Below are positions 1 through 11,171 of a stretch of 64,000 bases of DNA, in pieces. The stretch is from Paramecium octaurelia (lineage: Eukaryota > Ciliophora > Oligohymenophorea > Peniculida > Parameciidae). Where the stretch lies: contig CAJJDP010000033.1 in assembly GCA_905182995.1 (NCBI GenBank), positions 283,685 to 347,684 on the forward strand. The letters are read 5' to 3'. The number at the start of each line of letters is the position of its first letter. The first letter of the stretch is position 1. The position numbers and the translations under genes are program-made. A model generated the notes under the pieces. It saw nothing but the letters and a program-made list of their open reading frames with translations. It was not told the origin of the DNA and ran no database searches.

Positions 1-607
1 CTAAAAATGCTATTTCTTATTTGTATCTTTCAGCCAAGAATACTGCAAGATCAACAGTATTTCTCACATTTTCAGGATATTAGGCCCAATAAGATTAGCC
101 AGGAACAGGTGGAGCGCTATGATCCAAACCATTTTATGATCCCTTGGCAGCATGTATTTGGACAAGGACTGCCACATTATGTTTTACAGCCCAATTTTTG
201 ATTAATTAGTCTAAATACTTGAGACCATTTGGGGCAAATATCTTCCAATCTGATCCACCAGTTTTATCAAATCCAGCTATCCAAAAGCCAACAGAGACTC
301 TAACAGTGTTAATTCCATATGATGCCAATTCTGCGATGTCTTATTCTGTGATCCATTCTTGTCTATGCTTTTCAAATCTAGCATCTCCAACACTATGACC
401 TAAATAGGACATTAATCCATATTCTCCATATCCATGATAGTACTCTGGGACTCCTTCCCAAATCACAGAGCTAGATGTCATCCAATGCTCTACTACAAAC
501 CATCCACCTAAATTGACTCCTTTGCTCTTCACTTTCCCTGATCTAATGTCTGGTTAGATATGACAAAAGACTAATGTCATCATCAAACATAGAAATATGA
601 TTTTCAT
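1..607 (-). CDS. Exo-beta-1,3-glucanase-like glycoside hydrolase (GH5), 5' part
   Basis: The first 200 or so residues of a secreted glycoside hydrolase; the gene runs off the left edge. The start at 605-607 gives a short hydrophobic signal-peptide-like N-terminus (MKIIFLCLMMTLVFC). Next comes the block SKGVNLGGWFVVEHWMT, which matches the conserved opening of fungal and protist exo-beta-1,3-glucanases of family GH5 (VNLGGWLVLEPW). Further motifs are NTVRVSVGFW (family core strand) and the HAAKGSQNG...H stretch corresponding to the conserved H-x-A-xG-SQNG-DHSG block. Several in-frame TAA/TAG codons read as Gln. The catalytic glutamates lie in the missing 3' part, so activity cannot be judged. 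Its start codon is 29 nt from the divergent start of the next gene, implying a shared, very short promoter. Confidence 0.85.
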
Positions 608-636
608 AAATTTTATAAAAATATTTATATACTAGT

Positions 637-3600
637 ATGGCAGCATTGGATGACAATTATAATCATTGGGATTTAGAAAGCGATGACTATCGTATGCCAG
701 GTTAGGTTATTAAAAATTACAATTCACATCACAATGAGCCACAACCAGTATCTAATTATATTTATACTATGCTAAAAAACCAGACTGTTCAGTTGAAAAT
801 TAGAGTAGATCCTCTGACACTGAAAACTATTACACTCATGCTCCACTTGTAACAAATAACCATTTATTCTATTATTCAGTTTACCGAAAAACCTAAGTGC
901 ACTCCTCTAGTCAAGAAAGAAATCATTGAATTTGAGGAAGAGGAGCCCAGAAAAATGGGCACCCCTTCAAGTCATGAAGCCATCTCATTACAAACACCGA
1001 AAAGCATGAGAAGTCAACAACCCCATAAAACTAAGGCTGCTGAAAAAATTAGAGCACGACTATCGAAGCCTTAAATACTTACTAAGAACTAAATTCGTCA
1101 AAAGCAGTTGTAACAATTTATAGATGGATGGGGTTTTTCTTTATTGATGGCCCTTGTTACAATATATGCATTATTTGGAGATGATATAAGAATCTTATCT
1201 GTTAACAAGGATGGAGATGACATTTTCTTTATTTTGACATCAATTTGCATTGCGTGTTTCACTATAGAAATTGTATTAACTTGCATAGTCAATCCAGCCT
1301 ATCTATTTAATGTATTTAGATTTTTATCACAATAGTTTTACTTTTGGCTTGATTTGATATCTACTGCCACAATGATATTAGACATCGGTTGGATTACAGA
1401 TCATTGGTATGGTGATGAGGGGGATGTTTAAAATGCTGCCACTCTCAAAGCCTTAGGGAAAGCGTCAAGAACAGCAAGGAAAGCGGCCAGGGTGATAAGA
1501 ATTATAAGATTAGTTAGATTGATCAAATTATATAAACATGCGAGATAACAAATTGAAAAAGAAAAACAAAAAAGTATTCTGTAAGAATTGCTATTGAAAG
1601 ATGAACAGAAACTCAATTCATCATAGTAATAACATCAATAATAATAGAACAAATAAAAATAAAATTATTTAATTAGAATTTCTATATTATAGTAAAATAA
1701 AAAGAAACCTAAGACAGGAGATCTGAATTCATAACTCCCTTATATCAATAAAAGTAAACATTCCAGATCTTAATCAGAACATGATCAAAATAGTAGTAAT
1801 AATGAGCAATTGAAATAATCTACTCATTCATAAAGTGATTAAATCAAAGAATCTCATGTAGGATCTCAATTGTAAGATTTGGTGATGAGAAGAGCCATTA
1901 CTATTATTATTTCTATATTAATAAGCATTCCAATTCTTACTTTGGATACATATTCTGAAATTATTAATAGCTATGACTCTGGAATATTTAGAATTAGTTA
2001 ATTTAGAAAGAATTTACCAATTACAAATATGCTTATCTAACAATATGTCTAATTCCATAATCCCGAAATCTACCCTATTCAATCTGTTTTAGTACTCCAA
2101 GACGATTTGAATCAAGTATATACTGAGTATAATTACACTACTAATCCTGATTGGTTTTAATCAACTGAAATGGTCAAAAGTCAATATCGATTTTCAGATC
2201 AATAATACTTTGTAACAACTGATGACGACAATTAATTGATCACATACTCTGTCTCAGATTTAGTAGATTATAATAAAATTAATGCTATATTATCTATTTT
2301 TTAAACTGTATTTGTTTGTATAGTGTTGGCTTTGAGTGCTATTTTGTTTAATAAAGATGTCACAGAGTTAATAATTGAACCTATTGAAACAATGATACAA
2401 AAGATAGAATTGATAGCTAACAATCCACTTGAGGCTGTTAATATTGAAGAATAGGAAGATCTTATTACATAGGAGTTAGAAAAAAACAAAGACATTTAAA
2501 AAATTAGACAAAGGCAAATTGAGTAAACTACAGAAACATATTTGTTGCAAGAACTAATAATGAAAATAGGAGCACTATTGGCTGTTGGTTTTGGTGAAGC
2601 AGGTTCAGAAATTATAGCAGAAAATATTAAAAAGGGTGGAAGTGTAGATCCTATGATACCTGGAAAAAGAGTGCTTGCAATTTTTGGCTTTTGTGATATT
2701 CGTAATTTTACTGATGCCACTGAAGTATTACAAGAGGATGTTATGGTTTTTGTTAATGAAATTGCAGAAATTGTACATTTTACAGTTGACAGCTATGGTG
2801 GTTCTGTTAATAAAAATATTGGTGACGCTTTTCTCTTAGTGTGGAAGTATCCTGATATGAAATATCATGTAGACCCATAAACAAATAAGTTAATATTGCA
2901 TAGTGATCATAATGTTAAACAAAGAGGTGATATGGCAGTTTTATCATTTTTGAAAATTATAATCTCTGTATCTCTATCAAAAAAATTAGATAAATACAAA
3001 AGGCATGAAGGACTAAATTCCAGAATTAAAGACTATTGTGTTCGAATGGGTTTTGGTTTGCATTTGGGCTGGGGTATTGAAGGTGCCATAGGATCATCCT
3101 TTAAAATTGATGCTTCATATTTAAGTCCAAATGTGAATATGGCATCAAGATTAGAAGCTGCAACTAAATAATTTGGCACATATATTCTTATTAGTGGAGT
3201 CTTAAAGAGAAATTTAACATAAGCTTGCTAAAATCATATAAGATTAATTGATGTTGTAACGGTCAAGGGTAGCATTGAGCCGGTGGAATTATACACAGTG
3301 GATTTGTCAATAAAAAATCTATTAAATAAATTTAAGGAGCCAAGAGATATTTTTGATATTAGTAGGATGAAACCAAGAGAATAAAAATAATTCAGAGTTG
3401 TTAATAGATATAAGAGAAATCTCTTAATTAAGAGTGTTGAGGATGATAAAATTCAACTTGCAACACTTTTTGAAAAAGATGAAGATCTGATTGCAGCTAG
3501 AGAACTATATACTTAAGTATAAAAATCATTTTGAATAGGAATTCTATGATACATGGATTTCAGGTTTTAATTCTTATATCAGGGGAGAATGGGATGAGGC

Positions 3601-3765
3601 TTAAAAGATTTTCATGAAAACATTAGTAAAATTAACGAAATAATTAAGACTATGATACCTGAACACAAAGATGGTCCATCAAACACATTATTGGAAGTTA
3701 TAAATTCTGCTGGAGGTAGAGCACCTTATGATTGGAAGGGCTTTAGAGAACTCACAGAAAAGTGA
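637..3765 (+). CDS. Voltage-sensor/class III nucleotidyl cyclase fusion protein
   Basis: A membrane cyclase of about 1,010-1,030 residues. After a charged N-terminus come four helices of a voltage-sensing ion-channel domain (about residues 160-300). The last is a clear S4 with regularly spaced Arg/Lys (RKAARVIRIIRLVRLIKLYK). There is no pore helix or selectivity filter. A Gln/Lys-rich linker follows, then a hydrophobic helix (about 416-440), an extracytoplasmic stretch and another helix (about 547-570). These lead into a class III cyclase domain (about 680-885) with CDIRNFT (metal-binding Asp), GGSVNKNIGDAFLLVW and SPNVNMASRLEAATKQFG. Introns at 3517-3538 (22 nt) and 3626-3648 (23 nt) restore the family's C-terminus APYDWKGFRELTEK before TGA. 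Near 790-880 the frame is uncertain: a 31-nt intron at 849-879 plus a second small intron upstream gives a better reading. Whether it makes cAMP or cGMP is not decided. Confidence 0.85.
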
Positions 3766-3844
3766 ATTGATTTATAAATCATTACTAACATTTAGGTTAT
3801 AAGTTTATAAATTATTTCTTTAGAATATTTGATATACAATATTA

Positions 3845-6800
3845 TCAATCGATTTCAATACCTATTGATTTTAATAACTATTCACATAATGCTTTTTTTG
3901 CTTAAAAAATTGTCAAATAATTTGAAATGCCATCTTCTCCAACATCTGTTTCGTCAAAATTACCTAAATTTAGTGTGCTATTTATTTGTACCTTTAACAG
4001 TATTAATAGCTGGATCAGTCAAATAATTATTAATTCCTTATATATCATTAATGATGTAGCTAAACTAGCTCACCTAATAAGTAAAGAAGGAGAAGCCCTA
4101 AGAGATGGCATTCAATTCGCTATTTTCATCACTTATATAACCATCATTATTGTTGTATTTTTTAAAATCTCCCTCAAAATATCTTTCTGCTATCCAATAT
4201 TTATCTAAATTATAATAAATTTTACTCTAATTTTCTTCCAAAATTAAGAACTGTGTATACTAAACTTAAGGTGTTTTCTCCTTCACATTTGTGAGTTTTT
4301 CAATAAAGATTTTCATCAGATTTTTAGCAATTAAGTGAGATCTGCAATCATTAACTGCATCTGATAAGGTGTTGTAAGTCCCTTTTTGAATTGGTATTTT
4401 CACAACATAAATTTCATTAGTATTATTTTTTTTTTTCATTAAATAAACTTTCTTCATCATTCCCAAAGCAAATGGATTTTTTGTCCTAATACATTGCCAT
4501 TGAGCTTATTCTTTTAAATCAAAATCATTTTCTTCATATCTAATTTTTTCAATATTTTCTTTTTTCGATTCAAATGATGCTTACTTAAGTTCGACAGAAT
4601 AAACCTTACAATTAAAATCCACACATTAAACCTTAGCCTAAAAATTACCAATATCTTTCTGTTTACATAATGCTTGCAATGCCCCATCTTAACAATCTTA
4701 ATTTTTTTATAATTCATCTTCAAATTTATTTTTATCATCTATTGCATCTTAAACAGAAACTTCAGGCAAATTTCCTTTTTATTTTTCTCCTTATTTCTAA
4801 ATTTCTTATTATAGATCTTTATTTATTATGATTACTTCCTCTTTTAAATTTCTCCTGTCAATTAGTCCTTCCTCAAAATTGTGATTTCTGATTTAATAAT
4901 TGATTTTAGTTTTTGTTTTGAGATTATTAGTTCCTATGATGTGGCCAACCATTTTTTGTATCATTTGTGTAAGCTATTAATCAGAATTGTTTGAACCAAG
5001 TCCTTTGACTGAGAGCGTGTTAAATAGAGTACCAGCATTATAGCCTTAATAGATTTTTTCCAATTAATTACACATTACAGTTGTCTCATCATTAAATCTT
5101 ATCACTAAGAGTTCAATTTGTCTTCTAATTAAATCTTAAATTATATTTTCCATATCATCATTGGGTTTTGTATCATAATTAACAGAAATTAAACCAAACC
5201 ATGAAGAATATTTTTTAGGATTATGGTATTTTTTTCCATGACAGGGTGAATTTGGAATTAAAACAGCAAGCTTATATTGTTCAGTCCAATCTAATTTAAG
5301 CATAGCTTAAAGGGCACTTTTCAGGTCTTCTGGTTAATCTTTATTATCTTGATTTAATTTCTAGCTTGATAAAAAATTTGATATATCTTCAGATGACTTA
5401 CTAAATTCTTAAGTTTTCATTTGGAATCCGTTCTTTGAATAGCCGTAACAAACAGCTCCCCAAAAAGAATGTCTATTGGTATTTGTTTTAATCAACTTTT
5501 AGCACGATTTAGCAGCATTTATGATTGCTTTGGCTGTTTTTTCATTTGATCTATATTATTATACTAATTTACTTAAATAGATCCGTAACAAAACAGCATT
5601 ATATTTTACCAGCCTTTTATATCTGTTCTTACATTCTCTTTTTCCCCTCAATGTTTCTTAGCTCTTATTCTTATTAATCCTATTATTTTTTTTATAATAA
5701 TATCTCTTTAGCTCTTTTCATATCATCCTACTATTTATTTTTGACATCTTATTATCTTTATTGAAATTCTTTTATAAATGATTAGATTTCGTTATTCTCA
5801 ACATTTTAATTATTATTTTAATTCTATTCTAATTTACCTCTCAACTCTTCTATACATTCCTCATAGTATGTTGCTTTATCTTAAAGCACTTTATTATCAA
5901 TTTGAAGCATTTTGTAATTTGTCTCAAGTTCTTTATAATTATATTCAATAATTCTGATATTATTTTCTAATTCCTTATTTAATTAAAGTAAATTAGCCTC
6001 ATCAGTCTTTGAAGAAATATTGTGGATATAAGATTCCTTTTCAATGTATTCTTAGTTGATTGTTTATAGTGTCTCAATCAATTAAGCTTTTTATTAAATT
6101 TCTCTATCTTAAGCGACTACTTTAGATTTAAGTTAATCATTTTCATCTTTTAAATCTTTCATCGTATTATCCATCCGAAAGTCTTTTATCTAACTTTCTT
6201 AACCCAAGCTGTTTAATTTTTCTATGTAACATTGAATTTCATCTGTTAAAATATTAACTTCTGCTTATAATTTTTTGTTTGCTTGTATATGTTTTCTTTC
6301 TTTTTCCTCTAACTCCTCACACTTTAATTGGTAATTGTATAATTATTGTTTAGACTTATCGATTTCATCGTTAAAAGATATTTTGGATTTTTATAAAGTT
6401 CCTTTTAACTCTTTTTTACTCTCTTGGAATTCTTATTAAAGGTTCTAATTTGCCTCGTTTAGGGTAGTTAATTAATTTTTTAAACTTTAAATTTCATCGT
6501 TTTTCTTTTTTACATCTTCTTTTAATTTTTATACCTCATCATCATTACTATTAACCTGGTTTTGTTAAAATATTGGTGGAGGAATTTAACCATTATTTTA
6601 ACGAAATTGAAACATCGCAGGGTTGACATTTGGAGGACCCATCCCAGGGCCTATTCCTGGAGTATTTATTCTAGGCATCATTGGTTGTGCTCCTGGAGGG
6701 ATGCTGAAATTTGGTTAGAATTAGAATTAATTTAATTATGAAGGAAATTAAGGAATTTAGGCCTAATATGAGAACAATATTTACAAATTGATTATTAGGA

Positions 6801-6990
6801 AATTGAACTGGAGGCTAAGACATTTATGGAAACTACTAAATGTTCTAACCCACAAAATTGCTTGGTGCTTACTAATTGTTCTAGACTGAAGAATTGCTCG
6901 GCACAAATTATTAGTTATTTTGGATACTCTTAGGATATTATCAAATTATTTTACTTATGTGTCTAATATCTCTGGTATCTATTAATTCAT
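3845..6990 (-). CDS. VWA-domain alpha-kinase (VwkA-like)
   Basis: An atypical protein kinase of about 1,015 residues. The N-terminus is Gln/Pro-rich (PPGAQPMMPR, GPGMGPPN). It leads into a long coiled coil (about nt 6550-5650). Next is a von Willebrand A-like region (about nt 5640-4940) with CCFVTDLFK, CYGYSKNGFQMK, DLKSALQAMLKLDW and IPNSPCHGKKYH, the pattern of VWA modules in VwkA-type kinases. The C-terminal third is an alpha-kinase domain: KVYLMKKKNN...YVVKIP, WIAERYFEGDFKKYN, FSFFTYQVSQ, NDIQGINNYLTDPAINT (metal and nucleotide site) and a final GNFDETDVGEDGISNYLT. Introns: 6929-6954, 6763-6784, 5551-5572 and 3964-3991. The last splice is required for the conserved C-terminus. The MIDAS DxSxS motif appears degenerate (DLFKS). 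It ends 79 nt from the convergent cyclase gene. Confidence 0.88.
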
Positions 6991-7279
6991 TTATAAAATC
7001 AATTATAATTTTTATTATGAATTAAATATCATTTAGAGTGGTTTTTATATTCATAAAAATTAAAGTATCTTAAAATCTAATAGAAATTCAAATATTTCGA
7101 TAGGATATATCCCTAAATGCATTTATTATGAGATTCTAACCTACAAAATAATATCTTACATTATTATTGATAGTGATTTAAAATTAAATAGAATTATATC
7201 TTCCTTAAAATTAAAAGGATTTATACTAATTTATAATTGAAAGAGCTCCAATTAAATATCAATAGAAAATAAAGATTAA

Positions 7280-8155
7280 ATGCAGGAATAAATTGGTTAG
7301 ACTAAGTTTTAAAAATGGATGAAAAATGCATCTTAACAAAAAATGAATAAAATAACAGAGAATAAGAAATATGCTAAAGAAATTGAAAAGAAAACAGTAA
7401 TGAATGGAGAAGATTTTATGATAGAGCTCGATCTATTTGATTAAAAGTAAGAAAGATAGGTCCCTAAAGATTCTATTAGTAAAATCAACAAAAAGAGTCA
7501 GTCTAAAGTACAAGAGAAAAATAACGAGATCTTATTTTTAGACTTACTTAAAGAAGCTGGGAGATAAAAACAACTTCATAATAAATTTTAATTTTAAGAA
7601 TAATATTAACAAGTTGAGGAAGATCTAAATAAGGAGGAATAAAAATAGGAAAAAGAAAACCAAATCAAGCCTGATTGTTGGAAAAGGAAAAAGGATTATT
7701 AAGACTTATCAAATATTTAAAAGACCTCTAAAGTAATGATTATTTAGGATGATTCGGATGAAAAATATACAGAAAATAAAAATTCATTGATTCCTACTAA
7801 AATAAATGGATAGCAGAATTATACTATCTAAGTATCAAAGGAGTAAAAGGAAAGTTAGAATGATAAAACCGACTAGGAATTGTTAAGTTCAAAATTACTA
7901 TGTCAATATGAAAGTTAAATCTAGAAAATAAAAAAATAATAAAAGCATCCAAAAATTTAGATTTAACAGAATGTAAATTCTAAGTAGCATAAAAAAATGC
8001 CAGTGATGATAGTGGATGCTTTTGTGTAGACAGATGATACTAGTGACATACATGGATAAGAAATTCTCAATTTAATTTTATTAGAATAAAATACAGTTTA
8101 TTAATTGAACTAACTTCATGAAAAGATTTTAAGATTGCTTAATAATTAGATTTGA
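7280..8155 (+). CDS. Lys/Gln-rich hypothetical protein
   Basis: A single-exon reading frame of 291 codons ending at TGA 8153-8155, with dozens of TAA/TAG codons read as Gln. The product is strongly charged and Gln/Lys-rich, with low-complexity patches (EEQKQEKENQ, QKIKKQQKHPKIQIQQ). A short more ordered C-terminus contains PVMIVDAFVQTDDTSD and a heptad-like tail (LLEQNTVYQLNQLHEKILRLL). No domain is recognised. The frame is credible because it stays open for its full length in the ciliate code and sits between genes on the same strand. It is followed 82 nt later by another charged gene. Function unknown. Confidence 0.65.
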
Positions 8156-8237
8156 TTATATATAATTTTGGTTAATTTTTGTATTTGATTATAATTCAAT
8201 TCTAAAATTTTATTTGTTTTATTTAATAAATTAAGAA

Positions 8238-9623
8238 ATGATTATTTTTGTTTACTACAACAAGAAAAAGGTCAAGATTGTTTTATCTTAACCTTCTTTA
8301 TAGTTGCTCTACAAGCTAGTCCAAGATAATTTAAAAGTAATTAAACCCATAAACTAAAGTTACCATTTGACTTTGAACTTAGAGACAACATGAATAAAAT
8401 TGTATTTGATTTATATGATGGATTAGAATTAAATGTGTCAGAAGTCTCTACAATAAATTAATAAATCAAATCTAAAACAGTTAATGATTAATAGTCCTTT
8501 AGGTTAGGTAGAGAAAGAATTCATTCATTAAATATATTAAGTTCACAAAAGAAGTCTTACTCAGATTTTTCTTCACCTATTGATTAAACTCAAATATAAT
8601 AAAATAAACGGGAGTAAATAATATAAAAAATGATGGAGGATAAATTGTATCGAGAAGAACAACAGAAATTAAACCATGATGGAAATAAGTTGATTAAGCA
8701 AATATAGAAAAGAATAAAGTTGAGAGAATAAGTTATTAAATTGAAAGATGAGGCTCTGAATATTTCAGAACTAGAGAAAAAGAAAGTAAATAAATTTTAA
8801 TAACTTCAAGGTAATCTTAGCATAGAGGAGAGAACTAAGTTAACCAATTAGATTGGATGTGTTGGCAGAGCATTAAAAAAGATATGAAGAAGAGAAATTC
8901 TAAAAATTGAAATAAAGACAACAATAAAAGCAAGAACAAGAAGAAGAGTTCAAAATGAAATTAATCAAGTTTCCAAAAAGCTAAACCCTTGTTCGTCTTG
9001 AAGAGGAATAAGCAAAATTAAAACTTTCTCAATAATAAGCAGTAGAACAAAAAAAATTATTGAAATAGAAACAATAAAGATATGGAGAATCTGTAAAGGA
9101 TAGTTTCCTTAAGGATATTGTAAGACATTCTATATCCCCAATTAAACCAACATAAGAATAGAATAGTATTTAGCAGAATCAATTGGATATTGCAAAATAA
9201 AACATAAAGAAATTATAAAGTTTATTGGGAGAAAGAAAAGTGGATAAAATCTTGATACTTCCTGAGAGAAGAAGTGTGAATGATATTAGGTAAAGAGGAT
9301 AGAATTCTTTGATTGAAATGAAAAAAAGTGATAAAATTGAACGTGTAGAAAAACCATATACAACAGATCATAAAAATTTAATATCCAAGAGAAAATTATT
9401 AAAGTCTGGACTCAACTCTGCAAACTTTCCTTCATCTTTGAATGATATTAAGCCCATCCACTTCGAAGAAAAGTATTAGACTGTCTTAAAATCCATTATG
9501 GAATTAGAACAAAAATGTAAGGAAAGAGAAAAACGATTTATGCTCAATAAATAGCAATAATTAGAGGAGGAAGAAAATGAAAAGTATATTGAAAAATTAA
9601 GATAAAAATTAGCTTTGATTTGA
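8238..9623 (+). CDS. Coiled-coil hypothetical protein with two small introns
   Basis: Encodes about 445 residues after removal of introns 8337-8359 (23 nt) and 8786-8810 (25 nt). Both start GTA and end AG, and both are needed to stay open. The N-terminal 40-70 residues look globular (MIIFVYYNKKKVKIVLSQP, then LPFDFELRDN). A long helical, charged middle follows, with repeated E/K/Q heptads (LREQVIKLKDEALNISELEKKK, RYEEEKFQKLKQRQQQ). The C-terminal part is Ser/Lys-rich and ends in another coiled coil. No family recognised; a cytoskeletal or scaffold role is a guess from composition only. It ends 112 nt before the 5S rRNA gene. Confidence 0.7.
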
Positions 9624-9735
9624 ATAATAATTAATTCCATTTTTCCATAACTGTTACATTCTATATTTTATATAAATTAATTAATTATATTAAAAAGAAC
9701 CTATGCTATAAAAGCGAGAGAGTATAGTAAATATC

Positions 9736-9855
9736 GTTGTCGGCCATACTAAGCCTAAAGCACCGGATCCCATTCGAACTCCGAAGTTAAGCGGCTTAAG
9801 GCGAGGTTAGTACTAAGGTGGGGGACCGCTTGGGAAGTCCTCGTGTTGACAACCC
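9736..9855 (+). rRNA. 5S ribosomal RNA
   Basis: A 120-nt 5S rRNA. The 5' end GTTGTCGGCCATACTAAG pairs with the 3' end (GTGTTGACAACC) to form helix I. The internal block CCGGATCCCATTCGAACTCC, followed by GAAGTTAAGC, is the highly conserved loop B/C and internal control region of eukaryotic 5S genes. GTACTAAGGTGGGGGACC matches the conserved 3' half. A run of T follows directly. It is a single copy placed between protein genes. The sequence break that creates the first duplicated block starts at the nucleotide after this gene. Confidence 0.97.
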
Positions 9856-9866
9856 TTTTTATTTTT
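9856..9866 (+). terminator. T-run after 5S rRNA (RNA polymerase III terminator)
   Basis: Five consecutive T residues, one A and five more T follow immediately after the 5S rRNA 3' end, the usual polymerase III stop signal on the non-template strand. Confidence 0.7.
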
Positions 9867-10275
9867 ATTTCAATTATTAAATGTTTAAAATTTAATAAAA
9901 AGTACATAATTGAAATTTTTTAAGGTTTTAACTTTTCACTTTTATCATGTAAGTCTGTTCTTTATAAAGTAATTGATGTGTTAAAATAAATTTATTTTTA
10001 AAAATTGAACTTCCTATTTGAATTACATATTGAATAAATAAAGAAAGTATTAAAACATTCTGAATGATCATTAAAGATAAAAAGAAATGAGGTTAATAGA
10101 GAGAAAGTAGCATAAATTAGGTTCAAATATGAGAATAATTTGAATATATAATCATACTAATAAGATATAATTCGTTCTGTATTTGTCTACAGAAATCATT
10201 TTGAGTGAGTTTAGAATACTGTTAGATATTAATCTATCATAATCTTTTAATTTTCAATTCCATTTTTCATTTCTC

Positions 10276-10488
10276 TCATAAATTTATTTACTCATCTTCC
10301 AAAGAATGAGCATTCAATCCATGAAAAATTAGGTTTATTTTTGATTGTATCTAATTTTGAGGTATTAATGCATCTTGAAGACAGTGCTTGAAGATATTAG
10401 TTACTTTATTTAATTAATTGCTCCATTAGGTTTCAATTTAATCAAATCTAACAATAGCATCGTTTGAATTGATTTCAGTAGAAATCAT
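10276..10488 (-). CDS. Small hypothetical protein, left copy in duplicated block 1
   Basis: Identical to the frame at 11592-11804, which is described there. It is probably the same single-copy gene represented twice by the assembly. Confidence 0.45.
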
Positions 10489-10505
10489 AATATATAAATT
10501 AATTT

Positions 10506-11170
10506 ATGAAGTACTCAATACAAGGAAGGTATATTCTATACAAGGATCAATTAATTAATGGATATATATGCATTGAGGATGGGTTAATCAAACACATTTT
10601 AGAGTCATAAGACGAATTGATAATATAATAATACCCTATAAAATATGTCTACGAGAATCAGATTATCATGGCAGCTGCTATTGATACTAATGTGTCTCTT
10701 AGTATATGGGATCATATTGAAGACTTCACCAAGTAAGAGTTACTTTGAATAGATTGGCTATCATAGGTGGAGTTTCCCTTATTATTAACAAACCCTTTGT
10801 TTTTGATATGGAGTTGAGTTCCAAGGAGACTTACGCGAATCAGATTGAATAATTGAACTTAAGGTCCTAGACAGACTTTATTCAAATGGCCAAGTTGCAG
10901 AATTATTAGGATGTACTTTAATATGAATTATGACTTAAAGATAAATGGTTTGTTGAAATTGGGAGCATTTTGTTTTGACTGTCATTTAGTGCCATCATAT
11001 TCAGGAACATATTGCAAAGACAATGAGCAAATTATTTAAATAATTTAAAATCTACCAAGTAAATCATGCTTGTTTATCCACACTTAAAGTGCTTTAGATA
11101 AAGATTTGGGAATAACATCTCCATTCAGAAGCAAGCCTTTTAATGAGAGATTGGTGACTTCGTAATTAGA
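10506..11170 (+). pseudogene. Truncated duplicate of the amidohydrolase-like gene (assembly copy)
   Basis: The first 665 nt of the gene at 11822-14087, including its first two introns, ending abruptly at the N at 11171. There is no sequence decay, so this is best explained as a repeated contig end and not as a biological pseudogene. Confidence 0.85.
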
Positions 11171-11171
11171 N

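Larger units (their letters stand above)
9856..11170. repeat. Duplicated block 1, left copy (1,315 bp)
   Basis: This stretch reads identical, as far as I can compare by eye, to 11172-12486; a single N at 11171 separates the copies. The left copy contains a complete small minus-strand gene (10276-10488) and the first part of the amidohydrolase-like gene (10506-11170), which is cut by the N. The exact identity, the single N and the mid-gene break all point to overlapping contig ends that were abutted, not merged. Confidence 0.95.
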
